Of a stretch of DNA of 47,500 nt, positions 11,101 through 19,262 are shown one piece after another. Source of the stretch: Symbiodinium natans. Lineage: Eukaryota > Sar > Dinophyceae > Suessiales > Symbiodiniaceae. The notes beneath the pieces were generated by a model, which was not told the origin of the DNA, did no database searches, and saw only the letters and a list, made by a program, of their open reading frames with translations. The position numbers and the translations under genes are program-made. Every line of letters starts with the position of its first letter. Position 1 is the first letter of the stretch. Location of the stretch: NCBI GenBank assembly GCA_905221605.1, contig CAJNDS010002725.1, positions 225,294-272,793 on the forward strand. The letters are read 5' to 3'.

Positions 11101-14100
11101 CTGGGTACGAATGCCCAGTGTGCGCCAGGCTGGCCCCGCCGCCACAGGTGCCCAAGACCAATCTGCGATCCACCTACAAGTTCAACGAACGACTGTTGGC
11201 CGACACTGTGTGGCTGCAGGTGGCGGGCAAACCAACACCCGTCTTGACCATGCTCGACAGTGCGACGCGCTACCTCGCCGCCAGGGTCTTGAACTCCGAA
11301 ACGTCCAGTGAGTTTCTGCGAGCGCTGCAGCGTGGTTGGATCCGTACATTTGGTGCGCCTGCAGCACTCCATGTCGACTCACATCGTGGTTGGGGCAGCG
11401 CTGAGGTCAGGGACTTTGCCACTGAGCACAACTTCGAGATTGTCGTGTCACCTGGCGAGGCCCACGAGAGACTGGCGCAATTGGAGAGACGACACCAGGT
11501 ATTGCGCAAGGCAGTCGACGTGTATATGGAGGAACACAACAGCAACACTATGGATGGGCTGGTGGAGGCTCTCACCTTCGTTGTCCCTGCCTTGAACCAA
11601 ACCCTCTCTGTAGGGGGGTACAGCCCCGCGCAGTGGGTGCTGGGCTATCAGCCCTCTCTACCTGGCTCTCTCCTCGATTCACAATTGAACCCCAGTCATT
11701 TGCATCCCACTGAAGCGTTCCAGAAGAACATGATGGCGCGAGCCACTGCCGCCACGGCCGTCATCAAGGCCGATGCAGACTTGCGGTTGCGCCGTGCTCT
11801 TTTGCGACAACATCGTGGAGAAGCTCCTCTTCTGCATGTCGGGCAACGGTGTTACTATTGGCGAGAGGCAGCGGGGCCCGGACCCAGAGTTCGATGGAAA
11901 GGCCCGGCCACAGTGGTTTTGGTTGAGCAGGGACATCGTGCGCTACCCACCGTATACTGGCTGGTGCATGGTACTGCGCTCATCCGCGCCGCCCCAGAAC
12001 ACGTGCGGCCCGACATCGAGTCGACCACGCTGGCTGGCTCCGGCCGCGACCTTCTGACCTTGGTCCGCGACGTGCAGAACAGAGGTACCACCACCTACAC
12101 CGACCTCGTCCGCACCAACAAGAAGCGCGCCCTCACCGATGTGGCCCCGGACTCTGACGAGGAGATGTTCGAGCCTGACGCCGACGACCCTCGCTTCACT
12201 CCTGGTCCTTTTCCGCCCGGAGGTGCGGTCGGCCCGACCTTGTCTTCTACGACGAGCACTGGGTTTCCGCCAGCCTCGCCGATACCAACTGCTGAGACGC
12301 CAGACGTGCCAGAGCTCTCCACTGTCACGCCTACCTCCTTGGCGCCTACCTCACCTGTGGTTTCCCCCATGCTGCCGGAGAACCTTCCCAAGGTGCCTTC
12401 CGACCTCATCGACACCGACCTGGAACAGTATTCCCCTTCAGCTTCTGACCGCCCCGCCAATGCTGCCGACCATGACCAGGAGGACAACAAGCCTCAAGAG
12501 CAACAGCAACAGCAAGTCGGTGGAGCCATTGCAGCTCAGGCCATACATCCATCATATGCCCCCCAGCCAGGCGAGTCATTTCATGAACGACGTGCCCGCC
12601 TGGACAGACAGGAAACCATTGCCTACGGACCTCAGCTCCGACGCCCTGAGTCCGCCTCAACGCCATACGGCCCCCGCCCTGTCACAGACCAGCGACCGCC
12701 AACCGCAGCGCAAGCCAAGGAGAGCCTGGTGGAGCAGTCCTTCTTGGTCGACGTGCTGCCGCCCGATAGTGCTGACGCACCAGGCCTACACGAGAACTTG
12801 CCTGCCGGATGGTTCGTTGAGGATGGCTACCTTTGCCTTGAACCTATCCACGATGTCTGGGAGATGAAGGGCAACCAGCTGATCCGGCACCACTACGTGG
12901 CCAGAGACACTCTCTTCCATCCCGAGGAGACCGGCGATTGCCCCATTCCGACAAGTATGCTGACAAAGACCCGACACACATGTATCGGAAGCCACCGTCA
13001 CGAAGATAGATGGCGCTCCGGGACATCTACACCCGCCGAGCCCTGGACCGGCCGCACCATCTTCAAGATCCAGCCCCGGGACAGGCGGGGAGCATCCGAG
13101 GCCTTCTACACGGCATCAGCTGGACAACACACATATGCCGGAACCGCAGCCAAGAGGAAAAAGGACGCCAAGAGCCTGACTGAGAGAACAATGAGCCTGT
13201 CCGACCGCCTTGCATTCATGGAGGCCAAGAGGAAGGAGCTGGCAAGCTTTTTCACTAACAACGTCTGGGAGTTTTCAACCGAAGACGAGGCAGTACCCGG
13301 CCGTGTCCTGAAGGCCCACTTCATTTTGAAATGGTCAAAGCATCCAGATGGATCGCCCCGAGCGAAGGCCAGGCTGATTACGCAAGGCTTCCGCGATCCC
13401 GATGCCCTGGCTGGCAATCTGGAATCTACTTCGCCAACTTTGTCTCGTCTCGGACGGTCGTGCCTCCTGTCCTTGGCCGCGAACAAGAGCTGGGGAACCT
13501 TTGTTGCTGACATATCAACGGCTTTCCTTCAAGGCCAAGAGCATCCTGCCGAAAGGACTCTCTGGATTCGGCTTCCCAAGGACGCCAGGGACTTGCTGGG
13601 CATTTCGAGCGAAAAGACATGCATGAGGCTTCGCAAACCCATGTACGGGCTGATCGACGCACCACGATCTTGGTATCTTGAGGCTGTTCGTCGATTGCAA
13701 ACAATTGGCTTTGTCCGGCACCCTCTTGATGGCTGCCTCTTCTGCTACTATGCCCTCGACGCCAATGGAGCCCAACAGCTGGTCTGTGCAATTGGTCTAC
13801 ACGTCGACGACTTGTTGGGCGTGGCCGACCAACCGCACCCCGCATACGAGCAGATCAAGGCCGATCTCAAGAACCAGTTCGCGTTCCGAGACTTCCGGGA
13901 GAACCAGAACGACTTTGAGTTCCTGGGTGCCAAGCTGTCTCAGCTCGACGAGGGCGGCTTCCGATACGATCACCAGGACTACCTCCACAAGGTGAAGCCC
14001 ATCCCCATCGAGAAGAACAGACAGGCCGCCGCAGAGGAGCCAGTGACCGAGAAGGAACGCACGCAGTTGCGTGGCTTGATCGGGGCAACTCAATGGGCGG

Positions 14101-15959
14101 CCACGCAGACCTCGCCACACTTGCAGGTCATGACTTCCATGCTTGCTGGCACCGTGCAAAAGAGCACCGTCAACGACCTCCTGGCAGCCAACAAGATGCT
14201 TCGCTTTGCAAAGGCCAACAACGACGCAGCTTTGGAGTACACGCCCTTGGGCGACCTCAACGACCTCACCTTCGTTGCTTTCTCTGACGCTGCTTTTGCC
14301 ACAAGGGACGACCTGGCCAGCCAAGGCGGCTACCTCATCCTTATGGTCCACAAGGACGTGGTGGAGTCTGGAGTTGTCGGGCGATACCACGTCCTGGACT
14401 GGCGGTCGTTCAAACTACCCAGAGTTGCTCGTTCCACCTTGGCCGCTGAGTCTCAGGCAGCCTCCGAAGCTGCCGACTGCTTGCACTACACCGTGTGCTT
14501 CTACAAGGCCCTTCTGGACCCCGACTTGAAGTTCAACTCCAAGGACGCCTTCCTCTGGCCAAACAAACCAGCGCTGGTGGTGGACGCAAAGTGCCTCTAC
14601 GACCTCCTGGCCCGCGACGAGCTTCAAGCCACTTCCGGTTCAGACAAAAGAACAGCGCTGGAGACACTCACCACGAAAGACAAGCTCAAGGAGATCGGCG
14701 CTACAACGCGCTGGATATCTTCGGAAAGACAATATGCCGATGGATTGACCAAAAACTCGGCAGCGCAGCTGCTTGCCAACCGGTTGCGAACACACCAGGT
14801 CAAGCTAGTTGCGGATGAGACTTACCAGGCCGCCAGGAAGAAGACAGCCCAAGAACGAGCGCAGTCGGCCAACCAGTTCGCCTTGCCGAGAGCCCGCGCA
14901 GGTCAAGGCGCTGTTGGTACAGCTTTCTTTGTCACCAGCGTGGTCGCCAACATCGTACCAACCACCGCCGCCGAGCTCTACCCGGCCGTGGTCCAGACTG
15001 CGATGCGCCAACATGTCCCCTACACCGACGTCTTGCTTGACGTGCTGGCCTCTTTGACCACCGTTCTGTGCTTCTTCATTGGCTTTCTGACGTTGTACTG
15101 CGGCCCTCCGGAGCGCTTGGTCAAAGTTTGTCGACGCTGCTGGTCCAGGAGCATCCAGTACCGCAACGGCATCGACATCGACGTCCAGACCGAGAGCATC
15201 CAGTACCGCAACGGCATCGACATCGACGTCCAGACCGAGAGCATCCAGTACCACAACGGCATCGACATCGACGTCCAGACCGAGAGCATCCAGTACCGCA
15301 ACGGCATCGACATCGACGTCCAGACCGAGAGCATCCAGTACCACAACGGCATCGACATCGACGTCCAGACCGAGACCGTCCAGTACCACAACGCCATCGA
15401 CCTCGACGTCCAGACCGAGACCGTCCAGTACCGCAACGCCTTCGACATCGACGTCCAGACCGACAACGCCATCGACATCGACGTCCAGACCGAGACCCTG
15501 CAGTACCTCGACGGCATCAACGTCAACATACAGACCGACCACGTTGCCAACGCCCACGTCCATGTCCAGACAGACTTGCAACGTGCTCGACAAGGAGTGA
15601 CCTTGGAACAAGCCTTCGCCATCAACCGGGATCTGGCCCACCGACTGCGAGCGCTACAGGACTACGTTCGACGTTTCCAGAACTACAGGGCCCGCTACCA
15701 CACCCTTGGCGACGTGTACTTGTGTCCCTTCGGCGAGGTCTACCACCACAGCTTCGAGTGTGCCAACCAACGTACCGATCGAGTACCTGTTCGACGCCGA
15801 CCCTGCAATACGTGCTGCAACGAGGTCATAGAGGGCATCCCTGGCTTGCCTCCCATTCCCGCACCACTCCTGGCCGCAGTCATCAATGTCCCTGAGGCCC
15901 CGACAGCAAGGCCTACGTCAGCCGCAGCCTCTTCGACAGCTGCACTGACACCGGACTGA
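8133..15959 (+). CDS. Copia Gag-Pol polyprotein with methyltransferase-like domain and QT-motif repeats
   Basis: One 2608-residue polyprotein supplies capsid and enzymes for retrotransposition. Order seen: Gag (about 30-230), acidic linker, CCHC knuckle C388-C401 (CX2CX4HX4C), aspartic protease with D450-G-G in place of the usual D-T/S-G, and a C5-methyltransferase-like domain (about 686-915; FSGSGGL at 695, PSC at 747, HP at 801). Next come the integrase zinc motif H961/H966/C994/C997 and catalytic D1024, D1082, E1118 (DD35E). RT has D1793 and VDD 1891-1893; RNase H starts with D2052 and has all four acidic residues. The C-terminus is unusual: a hydrophobic segment (about 2300-2325), ten [V/I]QT[E/D] repeats (2340-2481) and a Cys/His cluster (2531-2562). 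The ATG at 8133 is 43 bases after the LTR. No frame damage was seen. Confidence 0.95.
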   Translation: MASRGQSGKQPVPDRSPGAASSGGAPDVTKDNYIPVFDGQPSSYREYRKRVMLYYKKMVLNKRSQEATINLLTSFSGHVWKQVEHLAETAPDAPDGFEQVLKQLDRIYQYDPRVEMPKAFERYFYGVSRTTGQTLMQYCSEHREAERELEKYDVKLPDAVSGWLLLRRASLSQEQRQLILSQMEDKKITTSKVEEVMYFLFGQDYKATSSWRTTGNDQRSFGKGKGYTSQRSWNHRTAYPAYYHDDFEYAEPDGAEPYADESAFQVDYDDAPEDEETWAEEATDHDYSPDTAFYEAEDYDEEEEEAFATYLDARRKLAEVRSSRGYYPVVALVDGPGHQSQLPVTATAPPSGKGKGKQKGKTKKGSNSAKGSPSGKSKAPARAAATQCLRCGQPGHWASQCPTKVAASTGGSPTKRPKPSDAMMVSGPTPDVEVHELAADVFGRCVGIQDGGASSVVTGHGYLMKLLDGFLSQGVSAEEFRFSRTDKTFLFGGDNRAQASWCIHLPVWVGGTKGRIQCFIVEGNMPLLVGRPVLKALKVKTDYELDRCSVMDEPWSEALQGSKGEYLLAIDDGLTEDTVKAGYIFDYVTDDKVEDFIQSIPLDTLQTYLEDSGRSGPEHALYTSDDLLGGETDPTDNDAGNSEDHLVPAHSQTVPAKLWKTLQAGVRRAVGHVYRVVDTAYRAVTKDKPLFWEVFSGSGGLAAAMAENGFEVQIFDEPEWNFDLPDHRKAFLEKLEAERPHVIWLAPSCTLWTPTQNLNCQTPLQQELLYLDRQAHHARHLKFVRRIFKRMCASSVIVVVHPASSAAWRTPAFHGMGRSVRVDQCMLGAQLPDESGVFYPIQKAIRLASNDDDLLAELSGYRCNKEHYHLTLLDNNASLGSRVAATADVCEIFARHLTEAYHRGTPMEHGFVGEIANTSSGEGTSDDAVMPDTDAPRPTGALAQLSCTSPAVAARLVARIHRNLGHPSNKDLRKILQDHGAGDVVLDTAAGYECPVCARLAPPPQVPKTNLRSTYKFNERLLADTVWLQVAGKPTPVLTMLDSATRYLAARVLNSETSSEFLRALQRGWIRTFGAPAALHVDSHRGWGSAEVRDFATEHNFEIVVSPGEAHERLAQLERRHQVLRKAVDVYMEEHNSNTMDGLVEALTFVVPALNQTLSVGGYSPAQWVLGYQPSLPGSLLDSQLNPSHLHPTEAFQKNMMARATAATAVIKADADLRLRRALLRQHRGEAPLLHVGQRCYYWREAAGPGPRVRWKGPATVVLVEQGHRALPTVYWLVHGTALIRAAPEHVRPDIESTTLAGSGRDLLTLVRDVQNRGTTTYTDLVRTNKKRALTDVAPDSDEEMFEPDADDPRFTPGPFPPGGAVGPTLSSTTSTGFPPASPIPTAETPDVPELSTVTPTSLAPTSPVVSPMLPENLPKVPSDLIDTDLEQYSPSASDRPANAADHDQEDNKPQEQQQQQVGGAIAAQAIHPSYAPQPGESFHERRARLDRQETIAYGPQLRRPESASTPYGPRPVTDQRPPTAAQAKESLVEQSFLVDVLPPDSADAPGLHENLPAGWFVEDGYLCLEPIHDVWEMKGNQLIRHHYVARDTLFHPEETGDCPIPTSMLTKTRHTCIGSHRHEDRWRSGTSTPAEPWTGRTIFKIQPRDRRGASEAFYTASAGQHTYAGTAAKRKKDAKSLTERTMSLSDRLAFMEAKRKELASFFTNNVWEFSTEDEAVPGRVLKAHFILKWSKHPDGSPRAKARLITQGFRDPDALAGNLESTSPTLSRLGRSCLLSLAANKSWGTFVADISTAFLQGQEHPAERTLWIRLPKDARDLLGISSEKTCMRLRKPMYGLIDAPRSWYLEAVRRLQTIGFVRHPLDGCLFCYYALDANGAQQLVCAIGLHVDDLLGVADQPHPAYEQIKADLKNQFAFRDFRENQNDFEFLGAKLSQLDEGGFRYDHQDYLHKVKPIPIEKNRQAAAEEPVTEKERTQLRGLIGATQWAATQTSPHLQVMTSMLAGTVQKSTVNDLLAANKMLRFAKANNDAALEYTPLGDLNDLTFVAFSDAAFATRDDLASQGGYLILMVHKDVVESGVVGRYHVLDWRSFKLPRVARSTLAAESQAASEAADCLHYTVCFYKALLDPDLKFNSKDAFLWPNKPALVVDAKCLYDLLARDELQATSGSDKRTALETLTTKDKLKEIGATTRWISSERQYADGLTKNSAAQLLANRLRTHQVKLVADETYQAARKKTAQERAQSANQFALPRARAGQGAVGTAFFVTSVVANIVPTTAAELYPAVVQTAMRQHVPYTDVLLDVLASLTTVLCFFIGFLTLYCGPPERLVKVCRRCWSRSIQYRNGIDIDVQTESIQYRNGIDIDVQTESIQYHNGIDIDVQTESIQYRNGIDIDVQTESIQYHNGIDIDVQTETVQYHNAIDLDVQTETVQYRNAFDIDVQTDNAIDIDVQTETLQYLDGINVNIQTDHVANAHVHVQTDLQRARQGVTLEQAFAINRDLAHRLRALQDYVRRFQNYRARYHTLGDVYLCPFGEVYHHSFECANQRTDRVPVRRRPCNTCCNEVIEGIPGLPPIPAPLLAAVINVPEAPTARPTSAAASSTAALTPD
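10188..10875 (+). other. C5-cytosine-methyltransferase-like domain within element 1 polyprotein
   Basis: Residues about 686-915, between protease and integrase. WEVFSGSGGLAAAMAENGF resembles the S-adenosylmethionine motif I of C5 methyltransferases (FAGIGG type). IWLAPSCTLW matches motif IV in shape, with a cysteine after P-x as in the PPC catalytic loop. VVVHPASSAAW lies where ENV (motif VI) would be and differs from it. Activity on DNA is therefore uncertain; a divergent Rossmann methyltransferase is the safe reading. Confidence 0.65.
15150..15575 (+). repeat. Ten tandem 45-bp coding repeats ([V/I]QT[E/D] motifs)
   Basis: Unit SIQYRNGIDIDVQTE. Five near-perfect units are followed by two drifted ones, a 30-bp short unit, another 45-bp unit and a 36-bp end unit. 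While the rest diverges (LQYLDGINVN, HVANAHVH), each unit keeps V or I, then Q-T, then E or D. The opposite strand is open only because of the repeat. Confidence 0.9.
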
Positions 15960-16003
15960 TGCCGGCCCACTTTACAAAGTTTCGGGCGAAAAACCGCCCC
16001 CCG
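15960..16003 (+). other. 3' untranslated end of element 1, no clear polypurine tract
   Basis: Between stop and right LTR lie ACTTTACAAAGT, a palindrome with a short loop, and then a GGGCG and CGCCC pair around an A-rich loop. No run of purines precedes the LTR, unlike most LTR elements. Confidence 0.5.
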
Positions 16004-16200
16004 TGTGAAGAACGCGCTGCATTCTTGCTAGCTGCACTCACGCTTTCTCCTTTTGCCCGCTCCTCAAGGGAATGGGCCTGCTTGAGCTAGAGCCGGATGG
16101 CACTCTCGAGGCAAGCAAAAGGCCTCTTGAACGCGCATTGCGCTGCAGGACCTTGTGAGCCTGCAACCGAAGATCCTTAAGCCTCCCTCCGATCTTCAAT
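16004..16200 (+). repeat. 3' LTR of element 1
   Basis: Identical to 7893-8089. It is followed by TAAAC (16201-16205) and CCCTAAA-type repeats. Confidence 0.93.
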
Positions 16201-16280
16201 TAAACCCTAAATCCTAAACCCTAAACCCCAAACCCCAAATCGTAAACCCTAAACCCCATGACCCTAACCCCTAAACCCCT

Positions 16281-16349
16281 TACTACGGCGACTCCCAAGG
16301 GCAGTCGGTGGGAGCGGAACCGCTCTCTGGCAATCATAGGACAGCACAG
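16281..16349 (+). other. Putative 69-nt exon, unrecognised plus-strand gene
   Basis: Twenty-three open codons, YYGDSQGQSVGAEPLSG onward, ending CAG before GA. CCCTAAA repeats lie on the left and TTTAGGG on the right. Family unknown. Confidence 0.4.
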
Positions 16350-16537
16350 GATGGCAAAAGGAAGCTGAAGGAATTTGGGTTTCGGGTTTAGGGTTTAGGG
16401 TTTCGGGTTTAGGGTTTAGTCATTCCTATTTTTAAGTTTCCCTAAGCCCTGAACCCGGAGAACATTCAAACTTTTCAGTTTCCCTAAGCCCTACACCGAA
16501 AACCCTAGTAATTAGTCAAAAAAAAGGCGCGCCCCGC

Positions 16538-16619
16538 CGGACAGTGCTTGAACGGTGGGGTGTTCCTACGTCAGATCGCAAACTCCTCTGCTTCCGCATG
16601 CCCGTGTTGCTCTCACCCA
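16538..16619 (+). other. Putative exon, unrecognised plus-strand gene
   Basis: Plus frame RTVLERWGVPTSDRKLLCFR, then open to a CCCTAAA array at 16621. The right boundary is unclear. Confidence 0.35.
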
Positions 16620-16620
16620 G

Positions 16621-16681
16621 CCCTAAACCCTAAACCCTAAACCCTAAACCCTAAACCCTAAACCCTAAACCCTAAACCCTA
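16621..16681. repeat. CCCTAAA array
   Basis: About eight near-perfect CCCTAAA units directly left of the exon candidate at 16691. Confidence 0.95.
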
Positions 16682-16690
16682 AGCTCCTAG

Positions 16691-16800
16691 GCACCCTCCG
16701 CATTTCTTGGGGGCCAGAAGCTTGAACTTGGCCTCATCCCCGTGCGCATGACATACTACAAGTTCCACATGGCGCTTTCGACTGGGTCCCGGGCACTCTT
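16691..16800 (+). other. Putative exon, unrecognised plus-strand gene
   Basis: The acceptor CCTAG|G at 16690 opens a frame containing LGLIPVRMTYYKFHMALSTG. It has G/C-ending codons and TTTAGGG follows. This is the most convincing plus-strand exon on this side of element 1. Family not recognised. Confidence 0.5.
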
Positions 16801-17076
16801 TTGGGGTTAGGGTTTCGGGTTTAGGGTTTAGGGTTTAGGGCTTAGGGTTTAGGGTTTAGGGTTTCGGGTTTAGGGTTTAGGGTTTAGGGACAGGCCCAGT
16901 CCGTGTCGCGAAAGCGTGGCAGACAGGCACTTTCCCGCATCACATCGCTTCTTGGATTGGCTGCCTTCGTGCACCCACTCCAAGAGGCCCTAAACCCTAA
17001 ACCCTAAACCCTAAACCCTAAACCCTAATGGTGCTCTGGCCGCGGTCGCGTGTGCAAGCTTCCCCGGTGAAGTAGG

Positions 17077-17152
17077 GAGCTGCTGTCGCTGTTCGGTGCT
17101 CGTGAAGGGATTTGGGACAGTTATGACGCTGACAGCTGTGGCGAGACATATG
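17077..17152 (+). other. Putative exon, unrecognised plus-strand gene
   Basis: After TAG|G the frame reads ELLSLFGAREGIWDSYDADS and runs on to a possible GT donor. It is flanked by CCCTAAA at 16988-17028 and TTTAGGG from 17157. Confidence 0.4.
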
Positions 17153-17157
17153 GTGAG

Positions 17158-17970
17158 GGTTTAGGGTTCAGGGTTTAGGGTTTAGGGTCTAGGGTTTAGG
17201 GTTTAGGGTTTAGGGTTCATGGGGGTAGGTACCTAGGGAACCTTAGGGAGCTTCGGGAGCCTTAGGAAGGAGTAGTGAGGAGTACTAGGGAACCTTGGGT
17301 TACAGACCCCCCTTGAAGCCCCTCGACCCAGGAGTAACCTAGGATTATGAAGGGTGCCCTTTTTGGTTTAAAGGGGCTTCTAAGGGCCTGCAACCCTAAA
17401 CCCTAAGACCCAAAAACCCGAAAGCCCTACAACTCTAAAACCCTAAAACTCCTAAATCCTAAACCCTAAACCCTATACCCTAAACCCTATACCCCTGCAA
17501 ACCCTTAATCCCCGAGCCAGGCCAACTTCTTGCATCAGGGGCACCGGTCTCACGGGCTTCCTTTGACGGCCCCTCTCCTGTGAAGGCTGTTAGGGCTTTT
17601 AGGGCTTTTAGGGCTTAGGGGTTAAGGTTTACACATTTCAAGGCTTGGGGCTTGGGGCTTGGGGCTTAGGGCTTAGGGTTTAAGGTTTGCCAAATCCCCC
17701 TACTTCTGGTCCGCGCTATGAGGGGGACTTCTGCTTAACTTCCAGCCAGAGATTGGACATGCAAAGCGTTCAGGGCCTGAGGTCCTTCACATTCGTGCAA
17801 GTTGGCAACGATAGCGACGCAGGCACCCATGGATATGGCGTAATCAAGGAATTTACATCCCCGGACCCAAAACCCCGAGGCTTTGGCCCTTCAATTCCCT
17901 GAACTTCTTCACTTGGGACCCTAAAACCCTAAACCCTAAACCCAAAACCCTAAACCCTAAACCCCTGAAC
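17158..17970. other. Repeat-rich stretch, one weak open island
   Basis: TTTAGGG (17158-17215), AT/GC mixed unique DNA, CCCTAAA (17393-17500), then degenerate G-rich repeats. The island at 17737-17875 is open on the plus strand (VQGLRSFTFVQVGNDSDAGT) and may be an exon, but codon bias is weak. Confidence 0.4.
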
Positions 17971-18081
17971 CGCAGGGGGTATGTTGAACATCTCATAGCA
18001 TCCTGCAGCAGGGAGCACCAGCTTCTTCAGCAGCCAGCGCGTGGGGCGCAGGTAGAACAATGCCTTGCCGGGCACCACGGT
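17971..18081 (-). other. Putative minus-strand exon, unrecognised gene
   Basis: On the minus strand a strongly GC3-biased frame contains KALFYLRPTRWLLKKLVLPA. A CCCTAAA array lies at 17920-17968. It may belong to a gene downstream of the sulfate gene or to a 3' extension of it. No family recognised. Confidence 0.5.
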
Positions 18082-19196
18082 CTGGAGCCGCTATGTGTAA
18101 AGCGACCCTAAACCCTAAACCGCCCAAACGCTTAAAGGACCCTTAGCGACTCTTGAACTCAAACTTGAAATGCTATGTCCCTAAGGCTCTAAATAGGCCA
18201 AAGTAGGTGTTATTCAGACTCGAGACTCTAGACCCCAATGTAGGTATTGTTTGTATACTTGGAGTCCAAGGGTATGCACCCCAAACAGGTTCGAATCTGC
18301 TGCAACTGGTTTTTCCCGTAAGGCTCCAAGCACTCTCCTTTCTAAGTCTCCGAAGGGCCCCCATATAGACCCTAAACTCGATGAGCCCTAAACCACCACT
18401 AAACTTCCAAGTAGGCCCCCTAACCTCGAAACCATCGTCAAACCCTTTTTGTTTCCCATTTGGGCTGGGTGGGGAATGCCAGAAAAGGTAGCTCGTCAAA
18501 CCCTAAACCCTAAACCCTAACCCCTAGACTCTAAACCCTAACCTCTAACCCCTGAACCCTAGAAAACCCTATGTGGTCGGTTCTCCAAGCTACCTGAAGA
18601 CGCCAATGGTGGTTCCTTCTGGGGTCCGTGATGGTTTTTCCATCTAAGGGTTCCCGGGTTCCAGTCTATAGCGCGCTGAAAAAGGCACTACATTGGAGTC
18701 TTCAGGTATGGTCTTTTGTTGGGGGGGGGGGGGGGCAGAGCACTAATCTAGGGGCCTGGGTTTTGGGGGCCAAATGAAAAGGGACCATCAGGGAATGCTA
18801 AGGTACTCGTAACTATTCCGACCCCTATAATACCCAAATTCAGGGTTTAGGGTGGAGGGCAAAAACGTCTAAACCCTAAACCCTACACCCTAAACCCGAA
18901 CTCTAAACCCTAAACGCCCCACCTTGACCCTTGACCCGTTCCGACTCCTAGACCGAATATCCTGAGACCCGCTGCATGCCAAGCCACACCAACAACCCAA
19001 ACAATACAATACTCTTCCTCCTCCCCCCCCGTTTATTGCCGGTGCAGCCCCGGCAAAAAAAAAGCGTGCGGGGTGAGGGGGGGGGAGGGGGGAGGGTGGA
19101 GTTCCCGAAGCCCCCTAAACCCTACACCCTAAGCCCTAAACCCTAAACCCTCAACCCTAAACCCCACAAGCAAAAAATCCCGGACGGAGATGTCAG
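18082..19196. other. Repeat-rich non-coding stretch
   Basis: Short CCCTAAA blocks (18108-18120, 18498-18530, 18865-18915, 19110-19165), a 17-base poly-G run at 18721-18737 and unique DNA. I see no supported gene. Confidence 0.6.
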
Positions 19197-19262
19197 CTGC
19201 GACACGCCGAAGAGCGCCATGCCGCCCACCATCAGGGATCCCGAGACAGGCCCTGGCACTTC
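19197..19262 (-). other. Putative minus-strand exon, hydrophobic
   Basis: The minus frame contains GPVSGSLMVGGMALFGVSQ with G/C-ending codons, preceded by CCAAG|G. A membrane-like hydrophobic stretch is visible. If the sulfate gene used a GA donor after GTGGTG in its last exon, this piece would join in frame. That is speculative. Confidence 0.4.

Larger units (their letters stand above)
7893..16200 (+). mobile_element. Intact Ty1/copia LTR retrotransposon, element 1
   Basis: An 8.3-kb element with identical 197-bp LTRs, a primer-binding site one base after the left LTR, a single 2608-codon ORF in Gag-PR-IN-RT-RNaseH (Copia) order, and TAAAC duplications. Identical LTRs and an unbroken frame indicate recent insertion. 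The target was a CCCTAAA-type array: removing the element and one duplication restores continuous telomere-like repeat. It may lie in an intron of the unrecognised plus-strand gene, in the same orientation. Confidence 0.95.

Noticed and set aside
14805-15641. Long minus-strand frame opposite the QT repeats
   Set aside because: It is open only because a 45-bp repeat is stop-free in that frame; it lies within the element 1 coding sequence and has no independent support.
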